Positions 13,177-24,299 of a stretch of DNA of 64,000 nucleotides are shown here, one piece after another; positions within the stretch are counted from its first letter, which is position 1; every line of letters begins with the position of its first letter. The notes beneath the pieces were generated by a model. That model searched no databases. It was not told where the DNA came from and was given only the letters and a program-made list of their open reading frames with translations. A program made the position numbers and the translations under genes. Source of the DNA: Methyloversatilis sp. (GTDB lineage Bacteria > Pseudomonadota > Gammaproteobacteria > Burkholderiales > Rhodocyclaceae); the NCBI GenBank assembly GCA_017984755.1, contig JAGNYW010000005.1, forward strand, positions 62,001 to 126,000, written 5' to 3'.

Positions 13177-15731
13177 GCGGCGTCCGTGCGTTGTGACACC
13201 CAGGCCTCGAGAGCAGCGGCCGGAAGCGGCTTGCTGAACAGGAAGCCCTGCACGCATTCGCACCCGAGGTTGCCCAGAAACGCGAGCTGCGCTTCCGTTT
13301 CGACGCCTTCGGCGATGACGCCCAGACCCAGGTTGTGCGCGAGGCTTATGGTTGCCGCGCAGATCGCTGCATCATCCGGATCGCTCTCGATGTCCTTCAC
13401 GAATGAGCGGTCGATCTTCAGACGTTGCACCGGCATCAGCTTGAGGTGACTGAGTGAGGAATAGCCGGTGCCGAAGTCGTCGATCGCGAGATCGACGCCC
13501 AGGTCGCGCAGCTGGCCGAGCACGCGCAGCGTCGCATCGGGATTTTCCATGGCGACGCTTTCGGTGATTTCGAGTTCGAGATCGCCGGACGGGATGTGAT
13601 GCCGCAACAGCGCGCTTTCCACCTGATGAAGCAGGTTTCCCGAGCGCAGTTGTCGAGCCGACACGTTGACCGAAACGCGCAGTTTCAGACCGGCCGCCTG
13701 CCACACGCTCAGCTGACGGCACGCCTCCAGCAGTATCCACTCGCCGAGCTGGATGATGAGGTCGCTCTCTTCGGCAATCGCGATGAAGCTGTTCGGCGGC
13801 ACCATGCCTCGTTCCGGGTGCTGCCACCGCACCAGCGCCTCGACACCGATCAGGCGTCCGCTCGACACTTCGATCTGCGGCTGGTAGTGCAAGACGAACT
13901 GCTGCCGCGCGATCGCTTCATGCAGGCTTCCCTGCAGGGCGAGGCGCTCGCTGGCGTTGGCCGACATGCGGTCGTTGAAGAACTGGAAATTGTTGCGCCC
14001 TGACGCCTTGGCCTGATACATCGCGGTGTCGACATTGCGCAACAGCGTATCGAAGGTGCTGCCGTCATCGGGAAACATGCCGATGCCGACACTCGGCGTC
14101 GAACGCAGTCGGTACTCTTCGACCTGATAGGGTTCGGCCAGCGCCGTCACGATCTTCTGCGCCACTGCGGCCGCAGCTTCGGGTGATTCGACTTCCGTAA
14201 CGAGAACGACGAACTCGTCGCCGCCGAGCCTCGCCACCGTGTCCTTTTCGCGCACGCAGCGCCGCAGGCGGTGCGCCACCTGTATGAGCAGCGTATCGCC
14301 GACATGGTGACCGAGCGTGTCGTTGATGTCCTTGAAATGATCCATGTCGATCATCATCACGGCAACCAGCGTGCCGGTCTCGCGCGCGTCCGTCATGGCC
14401 TGACTCATGCGCGTCTGCAGGTTCAGGCGGTTGGGCAGTCCGGTCAGAGCGTCGTGATGAGCCAGGTGATGGATCCGCCGCTCCGATGTCTTGCGCTCGC
14501 TGATGTCGCTGAACGAATGCACGTAATGATCGATGGCCCCCTGCGGATTGCGCAGCGGATATACGCTGACGAGCTTCGGGTAGACGCTGCCGTCCTTGCG
14601 ACGGTCATCGAGCTCTCCCTTCCAGCTGCCTTCCGCGTCGATGCGATCGAAGAACGCCTTGTGGGCACCTGGCTGAAACGGGGTGGATACAACGGCCGAA
14701 GACGGGCTCCCCTGCACGTCTTCTCGGCTGTGGCCGGTAAGAATCGAAAATGCAGGGTTGACGGCGACGATCCGGTCATTGACATCGGTAATGATCATCG
14801 CCTCGTTGGAACTTTGTATGACGCCGGCAGCAAGCGACAGATCGGCATCGCGTGCCCGTATGCTGCGGATCTGCCGCTGCCCTGTGTAAAGCAGCCCGGA
14901 AATCGCCAGCGAAACCAGGAAACCGGCCAGCCAGATCGCCTTGATCCGCGGGTCCTGGCTGCCGTTTCGCCAGCCGTCAACCGGCACGGCTGCCAGCTGC
15001 CAGCGCGCCTCGTCGGGCAGCACCACATCGAGTCGCAATGGATTCCGGTCGAAGATTTCGGGCGCACCGTGGATGACCGCACCGCTCGCACCCAGGCCAT
15101 CCATTCCCCGCAATGCGTATCGGATTTCACCCCTCCCGGACAGCAGCCCTGCTGCATCAAGCAGCGAATCAAAGCGGAGAACGATCGATGCAAGTCCCCA
15201 GTAGCGCTCGGGCTGTCCGTTCGCGGCCGGCAGAAAGATCGGAAAACGGTTGATCAGGCCGACGCCGCCCTGCATGAGCTCAAGTGGCCCGGCCAGCACG
15301 AAACGCCGGCTTTTCATCATCCGCTCGACGGCCTCGCGCTGCCCCGGGGAGTCCGCATAACGCATGCCGAGTGCGGCATCGTTGCCGGCAATCGGAAAGA
15401 TGTAGCGGATGACGTTGTCAGGTGCGGCGGCGATGTTGCGTACATGTCGGCCATAGGAAAAGACTCGTTCGGCAACCCGTTCGAACCGTTCCGGCGTGAA
15501 GGACGGGTTGGCGGCGATGTAGCTCACCACGCCCAGCGACAGATAGACCGCGCTGTTGATCTCGCTTTCCAGCCGGGCACGCACGACGCCCGCCTGCGAC
15601 GCCACCTCGCTGCGCTGGCGCTGCATGATCTGCGCGCTTTCGTTGCCGGCGATGTAGGCAGTCAGCCCCAGACCGGCAACCAGCGCTGCGATGGCGACGA
15701 AGGCGGGGCGGCTGCGGTCTCTGAACGGCAT
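13158..15731 (-). CDS. CHASE-PAS-GGDEF-EAL cyclic-di-GMP signalling protein
   Basis: A membrane sensor for cyclic-di-GMP turnover. Counting from the ATG at 15731 (857 residues), there is a membrane segment at about 9-28, a CHASE-like periplasmic region to about 260, a second membrane segment at about 265-283, a PAS domain (about 296-410), GGDEF and EAL. The diguanylate cyclase site is intact (LGGDEFVVL), as is the phosphodiesterase site ([23 protein letters not shown]). A TTG at 15818 would add 29 residues before the first membrane helix; I prefer the ATG. The CHASE input suggests an extracellular ligand, unidentified. Its 3' end overlaps def tail to tail. Whether synthesis or degradation dominates cannot be told. 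Confidence 0.92.
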   Translation of the reverse strand: MPFRDRSRPAFVAIAALVAGLGLTAYIAGNESAQIMQRQRSEVASQAGVVRARLESEINSAVYLSLGVVSYIAANPSFTPERFERVAERVFSYGRHVRNIAAAPDNVIRYIFPIAGNDAALGMRYADSPGQREAVERMMKSRRFVLAGPLELMQGGVGLINRFPIFLPAANGQPERYWGLASIVLRFDSLLDAAGLLSGRGEIRYALRGMDGLGASGAVIHGAPEIFDRNPLRLDVVLPDEARWQLAAVPVDGWRNGSQDPRIKAIWLAGFLVSLAISGLLYTGQRQIRSIRARDADLSLAAGVIQSSNEAMIITDVNDRIVAVNPAFSILTGHSREDVQGSPSSAVVSTPFQPGAHKAFFDRIDAEGSWKGELDDRRKDGSVYPKLVSVYPLRNPQGAIDHYVHSFSDISERKTSERRIHHLAHHDALTGLPNRLNLQTRMSQAMTDARETGTLVAVMMIDMDHFKDINDTLGHHVGDTLLIQVAHRLRRCVREKDTVARLGGDEFVVLVTEVESPEAAAAVAQKIVTALAEPYQVEEYRLRSTPSVGIGMFPDDGSTFDTLLRNVDTAMYQAKASGRNNFQFFNDRMSANASERLALQGSLHEAIARQQFVLHYQPQIEVSSGRLIGVEALVRWQHPERGMVPPNSFIAIAEESDLIIQLGEWILLEACRQLSVWQAAGLKLRVSVNVSARQLRSGNLLHQVESALLRHHIPSGDLELEITESVAMENPDATLRVLGQLRDLGVDLAIDDFGTGYSSLSHLKLMPVQRLKIDRSFVKDIESDPDDAAICAATISLAHNLGLGVIAEGVETEAQLAFLGNLGCECVQGFLFSKPLPAAALEAWVSQRTDAAQSLSS

Positions 15732-15871
15732 TCGCTGTCGCTGCAAGGTCGAAAAATTCAAGATGCTGTTCCGTAGAGATTCGGCTGCAGCGGGAGCAAG
15801 CAGACCGATGCGGCGCAAGTCCGGTCACCCACGCCGACCGGCAGCAGCGATGCCGCAATGACCGATGAAAT

Positions 15872-18484
15872 TCAGGGTTTGCTGGTCGCCGTCTCGGGAG
15901 GGCGGGCAATGGCCAGTTCATCCAGCAGCTCCTGCTCGAGCCGGATGAGGCTCGTGCTTTTGGCCAGCTCGGCGCCGGAGATGAGGAATACGTCTTCCGC
16001 ACGTTCCCCCAGCGTGGTGATCTTCGCCGTGTGCAGATTGATCCGGTGCGCTGCAAGTACGCGTGCCACCGAGTACAGCAGACCCGGCCGGTCGGCTGCC
16101 GTCACGTGCATGATGTGGTGCTGCTTGCGTTCATCGGGTTTGATGATCACTTCCGGTGTGATCGGGAAATGCCTCACTTCGCGTGACAGCCGTCCGGAGA
16201 CCGGTGGCTCTGCCGGAGTGTCGGCCTGCAGACGCTCCGCCAATCCGGTCTCTATCAGCGCGATCATGTCGCGCGCGTTCAGATGACGGTTCGGGTCGAG
16301 CAGGATGAAGCTGTCCAGCGCGCGTCCGTCGTTCGTCGTATGAATTTTCGCGTCGGCGATGCTGTAGCCCAGGCGACCGAAGAAACCGCAGAGACGGACA
16401 AAGAGGTCCGGCTGATCGGGTGCATAGACCATGACCTGCAGGCCGTCGCCCACCTGGTTCGGCCGCGCCTTCACGACCGGTTTGCTGGTGTCGGCCTGGA
16501 AGTACAGCATGCGGGTGTGCCACGCGATCTCGTCCGCTTCGTGGCGCATGAAGTAGACGGTGTCGAGGCGTGCCCAGAAATCGTTCTCGACGCCCTCGCG
16601 CAACCCGAAGTAACGCAGCAGGTGGCGCGCTTCTTCCTGTCGGTCGGGACTGCCGGACGCGCGTGGCGCCTCGCCCTGCAGCACGCGCAGGGCGGCGAAA
16701 TAGAGATCTTCCAGCAACTTGCCGCGCCATGCGTTCCATACCTTCGGGCTGGTGCCCCGGATATCGGCATGCGTCAGGATGTAGAGCGCATCGAGCCGCC
16801 GTTCGCTGCCCACGAGTCTTGCAAAGGCGCGGATCACTTCCGGGTCAGACAGGTCCTGCTTCTGCGCGACCGACGACATCGAAAGATGGTGTTCGACCAG
16901 AAAAACCACAAGATCGCTGTCTTCTGCCGCAATACCGTGCTGGCGGCAGAACTGCCGGGCATCGTGCATGCCCAGCTGCGAATGGTCGCCGCCGCGGCCT
17001 TTCGCAATGTCGTGGAAAAGCGCCGCCAGGTAGAGCAGCCAGCGGCGTTCGAAGGCGGTGATCAGTCGCGACAGCAGCGGGTATTCATGGGCATGTTCCG
17101 CCATGGTGAAGCGGCGTACGTTGCGCATGACCTGAAGGATGTGCTGGTCGACGGTATAGACATGGAACAGGTCGTGCTGCATCTGGCCGACGATGCGCCC
17201 GAAGGCGGGCAGGTAACGGCCGAGGATGCCGTACTGGTTCATGCGGCGGATTTCATGCACCAGTCCGCGCGTCTGCTGGAACAGGGAAAGGAACAGTGCC
17301 CGGTTCACCGGGTCGCGCCGGAATCCGGCGTCGATGCGACGGCGCGCACGCCACAGCGCACGAAGCGTTCGCGCCGTCATGCCCTTCAGTTCGGGGTGAC
17401 GCTGCAGCAGCGTGAAACATTCGAGCAGGGCGCTCGGCTTGCGTTCGAACACGTCTTCCGACACCACGTCGAGCAGCTCGCGGCTCGACTGGAAGCTTTC
17501 GTTGATCTGCTGCACGGCTTCGTCGGCGACCGGAAACAGGGCGGCCGAAATGTTCTGCAGCAGGATGGTGTTGAGCTGCGTGATCATCTTCGCGCTGCGG
17601 TAATAGCGCTGCATGAAGACTTCGGACGCCCGGCGCGCGGGTGCGGCCTGCATGCCGAATGCCGCTGCCAGGGCCTCCTGATGATCGAAGATCAGTCGGT
17701 CCTCGCGACGGCGTGCGATGTAATGCAGGCGTGTGCGTGTGTCGCGCATGAAGCGCTCGATGCGATGCAGCTGACGCGACTCGGCCGCCGTGATCAGGCC
17801 GCGCGCGGCCAGTTCCGCCCAGGTCGAACCAAGGCTGCTGGCACGCGCCATCCACTGGATCACCTGCAGGTCGCGCAGACCGCCCGGGCTTTCCTTGCAG
17901 TTGGGCTCGAGGCTGTAAGGCGTTTCCTGGTAGCGCTGATGGCGTTCCTCCTGCTCCAGTCGTTTCGCCTTGAAAAAGTCCTGCGGATCGCGCTGATCTT
18001 CAAGCGAGGACGTCAGCTCGCGAAAAAGGCTGCGCGAGCCGGCAACCAGACGGGCTTCGAGCATGGTCGTCTCGACTGTGACATCGCGCGATGCCTCTTC
18101 GACGCACTGGCCGACCGAGCGGACGCTATGGCCGATATCGAGGCCGATGTCCCACAGCAGGCCGACCAGTTGTTCCAGCCGCGCTTCGGTGTCCGGGGAA
18201 ACGAGCCGGGACGTGAGGAAGAGCAGGTCCACATCGGATGCCGGGTACAGCTCGCCGCGACCGTAGCCGCCAACCGCGACCAGCGCAGCCGTGCGCGGCA
18301 TCGCCGCTGCAGCCCACAGGCGGCGCAGGGCGTTGTCGACCGTGCGGGCGCGGGCACGCAACAGGCGCATGCTGTTGCCGTCCCGTTCGAAGGTATCCCG
18401 CTGCGTCTTCTGCGCTGCCGCCAGTTCGACCTTCAGTGCAGCCGCAAAGGCGCGCAGTGCTTCATGTCCAGCCGGCTCGATCAC
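15872..18484 (-). CDS. glnD: [Protein-PII] uridylyltransferase/uridylyl-removing enzyme GlnD
   Basis: GlnD senses glutamine and uridylylates or deuridylylates PII proteins, setting nitrogen assimilation. The 870 residues show, in order, the nucleotidyltransferase domain ([20 protein letters not shown], with the metal Asp pair), a GlnD linker domain, an HD phosphohydrolase domain ([17 protein letters not shown]) and two C-terminal ACT domains (about 690-770 and 795-870). The length is typical. The start is GTG at 18484, three bases after the map stop, so map and glnD probably form one transcript. Confidence 0.97.
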   Translation of the reverse strand: MIEPAGHEALRAFAAALKVELAAAQKTQRDTFERDGNSMRLLRARARTVDNALRRLWAAAAMPRTAALVAVGGYGRGELYPASDVDLLFLTSRLVSPDTEARLEQLVGLLWDIGLDIGHSVRSVGQCVEEASRDVTVETTMLEARLVAGSRSLFRELTSSLEDQRDPQDFFKAKRLEQEERHQRYQETPYSLEPNCKESPGGLRDLQVIQWMARASSLGSTWAELAARGLITAAESRQLHRIERFMRDTRTRLHYIARRREDRLIFDHQEALAAAFGMQAAPARRASEVFMQRYYRSAKMITQLNTILLQNISAALFPVADEAVQQINESFQSSRELLDVVSEDVFERKPSALLECFTLLQRHPELKGMTARTLRALWRARRRIDAGFRRDPVNRALFLSLFQQTRGLVHEIRRMNQYGILGRYLPAFGRIVGQMQHDLFHVYTVDQHILQVMRNVRRFTMAEHAHEYPLLSRLITAFERRWLLYLAALFHDIAKGRGGDHSQLGMHDARQFCRQHGIAAEDSDLVVFLVEHHLSMSSVAQKQDLSDPEVIRAFARLVGSERRLDALYILTHADIRGTSPKVWNAWRGKLLEDLYFAALRVLQGEAPRASGSPDRQEEARHLLRYFGLREGVENDFWARLDTVYFMRHEADEIAWHTRMLYFQADTSKPVVKARPNQVGDGLQVMVYAPDQPDLFVRLCGFFGRLGYSIADAKIHTTNDGRALDSFILLDPNRHLNARDMIALIETGLAERLQADTPAEPPVSGRLSREVRHFPITPEVIIKPDERKQHHIMHVTAADRPGLLYSVARVLAAHRINLHTAKITTLGERAEDVFLISGAELAKSTSLIRLEQELLDELAIARPPETATSKP

Positions 18485-18487
18485 CGA

Positions 18488-19306
18488 TCAGACCGCTCCG
18501 CAGAGGTCGCCGATCAGTGCCGGCGGAGGCGGGCAACCGGCAGACAAGGTGAGTACTTCGTGCCCGTCGGCGGTGACGAGCACGGTGTGCTCCCATTGCG
18601 CCGACAAACTGCGGTCCCGCGTGACGATGGTCCATCCGTCGGCCAGCTCGGAGATTGCGGCGCGGCCGGCATTCACCATCGGTTCGATGGTGAAGATCAT
18701 GCCTGGCTGCAGTTCGAGGCCAGTGCCCGGTTTGCCGTAGTGAAGCACCTGCGGATCTTCGTGGAACTTGCGGCCGATGCCGTGACCGCAGAATTCGCGT
18801 ACCACGGAAAATCCGCTCGATTCGGCATGCTTCTGGATGATGTGCCCGATGTCGCCGAGGCGCGCACCGGGCCGTACTTTCGATATGCCCAGCCAGAGGC
18901 ATTCGAAAGTGATGGCGCACAGGCGGCTGGCCTGCCTGCTCACCTCGCCCACCTGGAACATCCGGCTGGTGTCGCCGTGGAAGCCGTCCTTGATGACCGT
19001 GATGTCGAGATTGACGATGTCGCCCTTTTTCAGTGGGCGTGGCGCAGGTACGCCGTGACACACCACGTGGTTGACCGAGGAGCAGATCGACTTCGGATAG
19101 GGGCTGTAACCCGGTGGCGCGTAATTCAGCGGCGCTGGAATTGCGTGCTGCTCGTTCACCATGTACTCGTGGCAAAGACGATCCAGTTCCTCCGTCGTGA
19201 TGCCGGGTTGGACGTGCGGCTCGATGAAGTCGAGCACTTCCGACGCCAGCCTGCAGGCGACGCGCATGCTTTCGATTTCTTCCGCAGTCTTGATGGTGAC
19301 GCTCAT
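18488..19306 (-). CDS. map: Methionine aminopeptidase type I
   Basis: Map removes the initiator Met from nascent proteins. All five metal ligands are recognisable in this 272-residue protein: Asp in NLDITVIKDG, Asp in HGDTSRMF, His in CGHGIGRKFHEDP, Glu in IFTIEPM and Glu in QWEHTVLV. The ATG at 19306 is the usual N-terminal MSVTIKT. It is divergent from rpsB, as in many proteobacteria, and the two promoters share about 275 bases. glnD follows after three bases. Confidence 0.97.
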   Translation of the reverse strand: MSVTIKTAEEIESMRVACRLASEVLDFIEPHVQPGITTEELDRLCHEYMVNEQHAIPAPLNYAPPGYSPYPKSICSSVNHVVCHGVPAPRPLKKGDIVNLDITVIKDGFHGDTSRMFQVGEVSRQASRLCAITFECLWLGISKVRPGARLGDIGHIIQKHAESSGFSVVREFCGHGIGRKFHEDPQVLHYGKPGTGLELQPGMIFTIEPMVNAGRAAISELADGWTIVTRDRSLSAQWEHTVLVTADGHEVLTLSAGCPPPPALIGDLCGAV

Positions 19307-19388
19307 TGGGGGCTCTTCGGATACGTTCAGGACTGCCAGAGGTTAGCCGAAGCGGTCGCCCTCGGCAAACGGCAAACCGCTCGCTGAC

Positions 19389-19418
19389 TTGAATTTGTCG
19401 CATTGCGGCTGATACACT
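19389..19418 (+). promoter_or_regulatory. Probable sigma-70 promoter of rpsB-tsf operon
   Basis: TTGAAT (19389-19394) and TACACT (19413-19418) are separated by 18 bases, with TG-like sequence upstream of the -10 (CTGA). Transcription would start near 19425, leaving a leader of about 155 bases before rpsB. The divergent map promoter lies in the same interval but was not resolved. Confidence 0.55.
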
Positions 19419-19424
19419 AGAAGG

Positions 19425-19580
19425 CTGTTTGATTTCAGCACCCGAGTGGGTGCGTCAGACAAATCCACACGCCCGGTGCCGCTGTTTCGAATATCAGCGG
19501 CTCGACCGATAGGGTGCGCAGCCGGCAACGCCGGACGCGAACACGGCCGGGCGGAGGTTAAACCCTGATCGGAGACTTCA
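19425..19580 (+). promoter_or_regulatory. Long structured 5' leader of rpsB
   Basis: About 155 transcribed bases lie between the predicted start site and the rpsB ATG. They are rich in short inverted repeats (for example CACCCGAGTGGGTG at 19440-19453 and GCCGGCAACGCCGG near 19520) and end with GGAGG at 19553-19557, which is too far from the ATG to be a simple Shine-Dalgarno. Ribosomal protein S2 represses its own operon through the leader in enterobacteria; that a similar element exists here is inference. Confidence 0.35.
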
Positions 19581-20339
19581 ATGTCCGTATCCATGCGTGA
19601 AATGCTGGAAGCGGGTGTCCATTTCGGACACCAGACGCGCTTCTGGAACCCCAAGATGGCCCCGTACATTTTCGGCCATCGCAACAAGATCCACATCATC
19701 AATCTCGAAAAGACGGTTGCCCGTTACGCCGAGGCGATGACCTTCATCCGTCGCATGTCCTCCAACAAGGGTACCGTCCTGATGGTGGGTACCAAGCGCC
19801 AGGCTCGCGACATCGTTGCGGAAGAAGCGCAGCGCGCCGGTGTCCCGTATGTCGACGAGCGCTGGCTCGGCGGCATGCTGACCAACTTCAAGACCTTGAA
19901 GCTGTCGGTCAAGCGCCTGAAGGATCTGGAACAGATGGTCGAAGACGGCAGCATGGAACGCATGCCGAAGAAGGAAGCGCTTGTGCTGCAGCGCGAGCTG
20001 ACCAAGCTGCAGAAGAGCATCGGCGGCATCAAGAACATGAACGGCCTGCCCGACGCGCTGTTCGTCATCGATGTCGGCTTCCACAAGATCGCCATCACGG
20101 AAGCGAACAAGCTGGGCATTCCGGTGATCGCGGTGGTCGATACCAACCACTCGCCGCTGGGTGTTGATTACGTCATTCCGGGCAACGACGACTCGAGCCG
20201 TGCCATTCGCCTGTATGCGTCCGGCGTGGCCGATGCCATTCTGGAAGGTCGCAACAGCGCCGCTCAGGATCTCGTTGCTCAGCTCAAGTCCGACGACGAG
20301 TTCGTCGAAGTCGAAAGCGAAGGCGAGCCGCAGGCTTGA
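19581..20339 (+). CDS. rpsB: 30S ribosomal protein S2
   Basis: S2 binds the 30S subunit near the mRNA exit and recruits S1. The N-terminus ([20 protein letters not shown]) and the motif [20 protein letters not shown] are diagnostic. The 252-residue length is normal with an acidic tail. It is the first gene of a long run through tsf, pyrH and frr. A perfect hairpin follows its stop codon and probably reduces read-through into tsf. Confidence 0.99.
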   Translation: MSVSMREMLEAGVHFGHQTRFWNPKMAPYIFGHRNKIHIINLEKTVARYAEAMTFIRRMSSNKGTVLMVGTKRQARDIVAEEAQRAGVPYVDERWLGGMLTNFKTLKLSVKRLKDLEQMVEDGSMERMPKKEALVLQRELTKLQKSIGGIKNMNGLPDALFVIDVGFHKIAITEANKLGIPVIAVVDTNHSPLGVDYVIPGNDDSSRAIRLYASGVADAILEGRNSAAQDLVAQLKSDDEFVEVESEGEPQA

Positions 20340-20344
20340 TCGGA

Positions 20345-20371
20345 CCCGATGCCCGCGAGCCGGGCATCGGG
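20345..20371 (+). terminator. Intercistronic attenuator-like hairpin between rpsB and tsf
   Basis: An 11-bp perfect stem (CCCGATGCCCG at 20345-20355, CGGGCATCGGG at 20361-20371) with a five-base loop, followed only by TGTTTG. Such a weak terminator or RNA-processing hairpin between rpsB and tsf is known in E. coli and would set the ratio of S2 to EF-Ts. Confidence 0.65.
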
Positions 20372-20406
20372 TGTTTGACGATTTGCAGATAAAGGCAGGT
20401 ATCAGC

Positions 20407-21306
20407 ATGGCGGAAATTACCGCAGGGATGGTCAAGGAGTTGCGCGAGAAGACCGACGCTCCGATGATGGAATGCAAGAAGGCGCTGACCGAAGCGGGTG
20501 GCGACCTCGAAAAGGCTGAGGAGATCCTTCGCGTCAAGCTGGGCAACAAGGCCAGCAAGGCGGCGGCACGCGTGACCGCGGAAGGCATCGTCGGCCTGTA
20601 TCTCTCGGCAGACGGCAAGGTCGCTTCGATGGTCGAGGTGAACTGCGAAACCGACTTCGTCGCCAAGAACGACGAGTTCCTCGCGCTGGTCAATGGCAGT
20701 GCAAAGCTCGTTTCCGAACAGAACCCGGCCGATGTGGCTGCATTGTCGGCCCTGCCGATGGGCGAAGGCACGGTCGAGTCGACGCGTGCTGCACTCGTCG
20801 GGAAGATCGGCGAGAACATGTCGATCCGCCGTTTCGTGCGCATCCAGGCCGAAGGCAAGGTCGCCAGTTATGTACACGGAGGCTCGAAGATCGGCGTGCT
20901 CGTCGATGTCGTGGGCGGAGACGAGACGCTGGCCAAGGATCTGGCCATGCACATTGCTGCGTCCAAGCCGAAATCACTGGACAGCTCGGGCGTTTCGAGC
21001 GATCTGATCGATGCGGAGCGCAGGGTTGCGATCGAAAAGGCACGCGAAGCAGGCAAGGCCGACGCCATGATCGAAAAGATCGCCGAAGGTTCGGTGCAGA
21101 AATTCCTGAAGGAAGTGACGCTGCTGGGCCAGGTGTTCGTGAAGGCCGAAGATGGCAAGCAGACCATCGAACAGCTGCTCAAGGCAAAATCGGCACGCAT
21201 CGCCAGCTTCACGCTTTACTTGGTGGGCGAGGGCATCGAGAAGAAGACGATGGATTTCGCCGCTGAGGTGGCTGCACAGGCAGCCGCTGCTGCGGCTTCA
21301 CGCTGA
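20407..21306 (+). CDS. tsf: Translation elongation factor Ts
   Basis: EF-Ts exchanges GDP for GTP on EF-Tu. The start ATG at 20407 gives [20 protein letters not shown], followed by the signature [14 protein letters not shown] and [11 protein letters not shown]. The protein has 299 residues, close to the usual 283-295, with an Ala-rich C-terminus. An upstream in-frame extension reaches back into rpsB and is not part of the gene. It sits 67 bases after rpsB and 10 bases before pyrH. Confidence 0.98.
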   Translation: MAEITAGMVKELREKTDAPMMECKKALTEAGGDLEKAEEILRVKLGNKASKAAARVTAEGIVGLYLSADGKVASMVEVNCETDFVAKNDEFLALVNGSAKLVSEQNPADVAALSALPMGEGTVESTRAALVGKIGENMSIRRFVRIQAEGKVASYVHGGSKIGVLVDVVGGDETLAKDLAMHIAASKPKSLDSSGVSSDLIDAERRVAIEKAREAGKADAMIEKIAEGSVQKFLKEVTLLGQVFVKAEDGKQTIEQLLKAKSARIASFTLYLVGEGIEKKTMDFAAEVAAQAAAAAASR

Positions 21307-21316
21307 AGGAAACTGC

Positions 21317-22030
21317 ATGACTGTTGCCTACCGCCGGATCCTCCTCAAACTGTCGGGCGAAGCCCTCATGGGCAACGACGACTACGGCATCAGCCGCGAC
21401 ATGCTGGCCCGCATCGTTTCGGAAGTCGCTGAAATCCGCGCACTGGGCGTGGAAGTGGGTGTGGTGATCGGCGGTGGCAACATTTTTCGCGGTGTGGCGG
21501 GCGGCGCGGCAGGCATGGATCGCGCCACGGCCGACTACATGGGCATGCTGGCGACGGTCATGAACGCGCTGGCGCTCGGTGACGCAATGCGTCAGGCAGG
21601 TGTCGCGGCGCGTGTGCAATCGGCGCTGAGCATCGAGCCGGTGGTCGAGTTCTACATTCGCGGCAAGGCCATCCGGTACCTCGAAGAGGGCAGAGTGGTC
21701 ATTTTCGCCGCCGGCACGGGCAATCCGTTCTTCACGACAGATACCGCAGCGGCGCTCCGCGGTCGCGAAATCGAGGCCGAAATAGTGCTCAAGGCGACCA
21801 AGGTCGACGGCGTCTACAGTGCGGATCCAATGAAGGATCCGCTCGCGACACGATACGATCGCATCAGTTTCGACGAGGCGATCAGCCGTGATCTGAGGGT
21901 GATGGATGCCACCGCACTCGCCTTGTGCCGTGATCAACAGCTGCCGATCAAGGTTTTCAGCATCTTCAAACCCGGTGCGTTGAAGCGGGTAGTGATGGGT
22001 GAAGACGAAGGTACGCTGGTTCACATCTAG
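21317..22030 (+). CDS. pyrH: UMP kinase
   Basis: PyrH phosphorylates UMP to UDP and is allosterically controlled by GTP and UTP in most bacteria. Key segments in the 237 residues are [14 protein letters not shown] at the N-terminus, [12 protein letters not shown] and [16 protein letters not shown], the amino-acid-kinase phosphate and UMP sites, then [10 protein letters not shown]. The ATG at 21317 follows AAGGAA at 21307-21312; an open extension upstream runs into tsf. The position between tsf and frr is conserved across proteobacteria. Confidence 0.98.
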   Translation: MTVAYRRILLKLSGEALMGNDDYGISRDMLARIVSEVAEIRALGVEVGVVIGGGNIFRGVAGGAAGMDRATADYMGMLATVMNALALGDAMRQAGVAARVQSALSIEPVVEFYIRGKAIRYLEEGRVVIFAAGTGNPFFTTDTAAALRGREIEAEIVLKATKVDGVYSADPMKDPLATRYDRISFDEAISRDLRVMDATALALCRDQQLPIKVFSIFKPGALKRVVMGEDEGTLVHI

Positions 22031-22108
22031 TCGTGCGCGCAGCGCGCGTGCGGCGTTGCTCCATCGGCTGCGGCAGAGCGGCCGCAACTTCCAACAAGAG
22101 GCGACGTC

Positions 22109-22666
22109 ATGATCCCCGAGTTGAAGAAAACTACAGAGCAGAAAATGCTGAAGACGCTGGAGTCGCTCAAGGCAGACTTCGGCAAGGTTCGCACCGGGCG
22201 TGCGCATACCGGAATACTCGATCACATTCAGGTCGATTACTACGGCTCCATGGTGCCGCTCTCGCAGGTCGCCAATGTCACCCTGATCGACGCGCGCGCG
22301 ATCGGTGTCCAGCCGTGGGAAAAGAAGCTTCTCCAGGTGGTAGAGAAGGCCATCCGCGATTCCGATCTCGGCCTGAACCCCTCCGCGGTCGGAGACATGG
22401 TGCGCGTTCCGATGCCCGCACTGACCGAAGAGCGCCGCAAGGAACTGATCAAGGTGGTCCGTGGCGAGGCGGAAAACGCCCGCATCGCCGTGCGCAACCT
22501 TCGCCGCGATGCCAATAATCTGCTGAAGGACGCAGTCAAGGCGAAAACGATTTCGGAAGACGACGAGCGTCGCACGCAGGATGATGTCCAGAAGCTGACC
22601 GATCGCTTCATTTCGGACGTCGACAAGATGCTCGCGCAAAAAGAACAAGACCTGATGGCGGTCTGA
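22109..22666 (+). CDS. frr: Ribosome recycling factor
   Basis: RRF splits post-termination ribosomes together with EF-G. The 185 residues contain the hallmark [29 protein letters not shown] and [20 protein letters not shown], and the coiled three-helix bundle formed by both termini. AAGAGG lies about 12 bases upstream of the ATG. A 78-base gap from pyrH has no obvious promoter or terminator. Confidence 0.98.
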   Translation: MIPELKKTTEQKMLKTLESLKADFGKVRTGRAHTGILDHIQVDYYGSMVPLSQVANVTLIDARAIGVQPWEKKLLQVVEKAIRDSDLGLNPSAVGDMVRVPMPALTEERRKELIKVVRGEAENARIAVRNLRRDANNLLKDAVKAKTISEDDERRTQDDVQKLTDRFISDVDKMLAQKEQDLMAV

Positions 22667-22681
22667 GGCCGGTCTCTCATC

Positions 22682-23470
22682 TTGTCCCCACGTTCGAGCA
22701 AGCCGCGGGAAAGCGGCCATCTTCCGGTACCGAAGCACATCGCAATCATCATGGATGGCAACGGGCGCTGGGCGCGTCGTCGCTTCATGCCACGCGTTGC
22801 CGGTCACCGCAAGGGCGTCGAGGCGGTCAGGGCGGTCGTGTCGCGGTGCGCGGAAAGGGGGGTCGGGTACCTGACGCTGTTTGCGTTCAGCTCGGAGAAC
22901 TGGCGCCGGCCGCCCGAAGAGGTCAGCTTTCTGATGCAGTTGTTCGTGCGCGCGCTGGAAGAGGAAGTTGCCAGGCTGCATGAAAACTCCATCCGGTTGC
23001 GCATCGTCGGCGATCTTTCTCGCTTCGAACCGGGTCTCATCGAGCTCATCCGCAACGCAGAACAGCTCACGGCAGGAAATACCGGGCTGAACCTGACTGT
23101 CGCGGCGAATTACGGTGGCCGCTGGGACATCATGCAGGCGGTCAATCGCATGCTGAAGGCCCATCCCGACAGGCAGGGCGATTACACGGAAGCGGAACTC
23201 GCACCTTACCTGGCAATGGCCTACGCGCCGGAGCCCGACCTGTTCATCCGTACCGGCGGAGAGCAGCGCATCAGCAACTTCCTGCTCTGGCAACTGGCCT
23301 ACACCGAACTGTATTTCACTGACAGCCTCTGGCCCGAATTCAACAAGGACGCGGTTGATACCGCCATCGCCTCATTCCAGCAACGCGAGCGGCGTTTCGG
23401 TCGGACCAGCGAACAGGTGCAGGCTGCTGCAGCGGAAGCGGCCGTTGGAGTTGTCGGGCGGCATGCTTAA
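22682..23470 (+). CDS. uppS: Undecaprenyl diphosphate synthase (cis-prenyltransferase)
   Basis: UppS extends farnesyl diphosphate with eight isoprene units to make the lipid carrier for peptidoglycan and O-antigen. The motif [15 protein letters not shown] with the catalytic Asp25, the [11 protein letters not shown] region and [20 protein letters not shown] are present. There is no ATG between the frr stop and the catalytic motif, so the start is most likely TTG at 22682 with GAGG about 13 bases upstream. At 262 residues it is slightly longer than the family. Its 3' end overlaps cdsA by eight bases. dxr in the same run supplies the isoprenoid precursor pathway. Confidence 0.95.
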   Translation: MSPRSSKPRESGHLPVPKHIAIIMDGNGRWARRRFMPRVAGHRKGVEAVRAVVSRCAERGVGYLTLFAFSSENWRRPPEEVSFLMQLFVRALEEEVARLHENSIRLRIVGDLSRFEPGLIELIRNAEQLTAGNTGLNLTVAANYGGRWDIMQAVNRMLKAHPDRQGDYTEAELAPYLAMAYAPEPDLFIRTGGEQRISNFLLWQLAYTELYFTDSLWPEFNKDAVDTAIASFQQRERRFGRTSEQVQAAAAEAAVGVVGRHA

Positions 23471-24299
23471 ACAGAGGGTATTGACCGCAATCATACTGTT
23501 TGCCGGTCTCTACGCTGCGCTGACCGGACTGGACCTTCAAGGCTGGAGCTGGCTGGTAGCCCTGGTTCTGGGACTGGCCGGCTGGGAGTGGGGCCGTCTG
23601 TGCGGACTCGGACCTGCCGCTGCACGAACGACCGGCGTGATCACCTTTGCCCTGGTTGCAGCCAGCGCGCAATACGCCTTCTTTTCGAATACGAATCCGG
23701 CGATCGCCGCCAGCTTCCTGTCGTCACTGCACGCTCTGGCGATCGCCTTCTGGCTGCTCGCGGTGCCATTCTGGATGTTCCGTGGAGGGCGACCGGCGCA
23801 GTCCTGGCTCATGCTCACCGGTCTGGTCGTGCTCCTGCCGCCGGCACTTGCGCTGATACAGCTTCGTGGCGAGGGACTGCTGCCGCTCATCCTGCTCATG
23901 GCGATCGTCTGGATCGCCGACATAGCAGCCTACTTCACCGGCAAGGCCTTCGGACGACACAAGCTTGCGCCGTCGATCAGCCCGGGCAAGACGTGGGAAG
24001 GCGCTGCCGGTGCCGTCATGGCGGTCCAGTGCTACGGTCTGGCAATCAAGCCCTGGTTGTTCGAAGGCGCTACCGACCCGGGATTCTTCGCCTGGGGCGT
24101 TATCCTGCTGCTTCTGACAGCGGTCAGCATCGTCGGCGATCTGTTCGAATCCATGATGAAACGTCAGGCCGGCATGAAGGACAGCAGCCAGTTGCTGCCC
24201 GGGCACGGTGGCGTGCTCGATCGCGTCGACAGTCTTACTGCAACGCTGCCGCTGATCGGTTTTGCGTTGCTCAACCTACTTCCGGGAGCACAGGTGTGA
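23463..24299 (+). CDS. cdsA: Phosphatidate cytidylyltransferase
   Basis: CdsA makes CDP-diacylglycerol, the branch point of phospholipid synthesis. The 278-residue protein is strongly hydrophobic, with about eight membrane segments, and the C-terminal CDP-alcohol signature is clear ([20 protein letters not shown], then [11 protein letters not shown]). The ATG at 23463 lies inside the end of uppS. The stop shares its last base with the dxr start (TGATG), so uppS, cdsA and dxr are translationally coupled. Confidence 0.96.
   Translation: MLKQRVLTAIILFAGLYAALTGLDLQGWSWLVALVLGLAGWEWGRLCGLGPAAARTTGVITFALVAASAQYAFFSNTNPAIAASFLSSLHALAIAFWLLAVPFWMFRGGRPAQSWLMLTGLVVLLPPALALIQLRGEGLLPLILLMAIVWIADIAAYFTGKAFGRHKLAPSISPGKTWEGAAGAVMAVQCYGLAIKPWLFEGATDPGFFAWGVILLLLTAVSIVGDLFESMMKRQAGMKDSSQLLPGHGGVLDRVDSLTATLPLIGFALLNLLPGAQV

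Noticed and set aside
16283..19387. A 1034-codon open frame on the plus strand opposite glnD and map
   Set aside because: It is a shadow caused by GC-rich codon use; glnD and map on the minus strand have all family motifs, and the plus-strand peptide has no recognisable domain.
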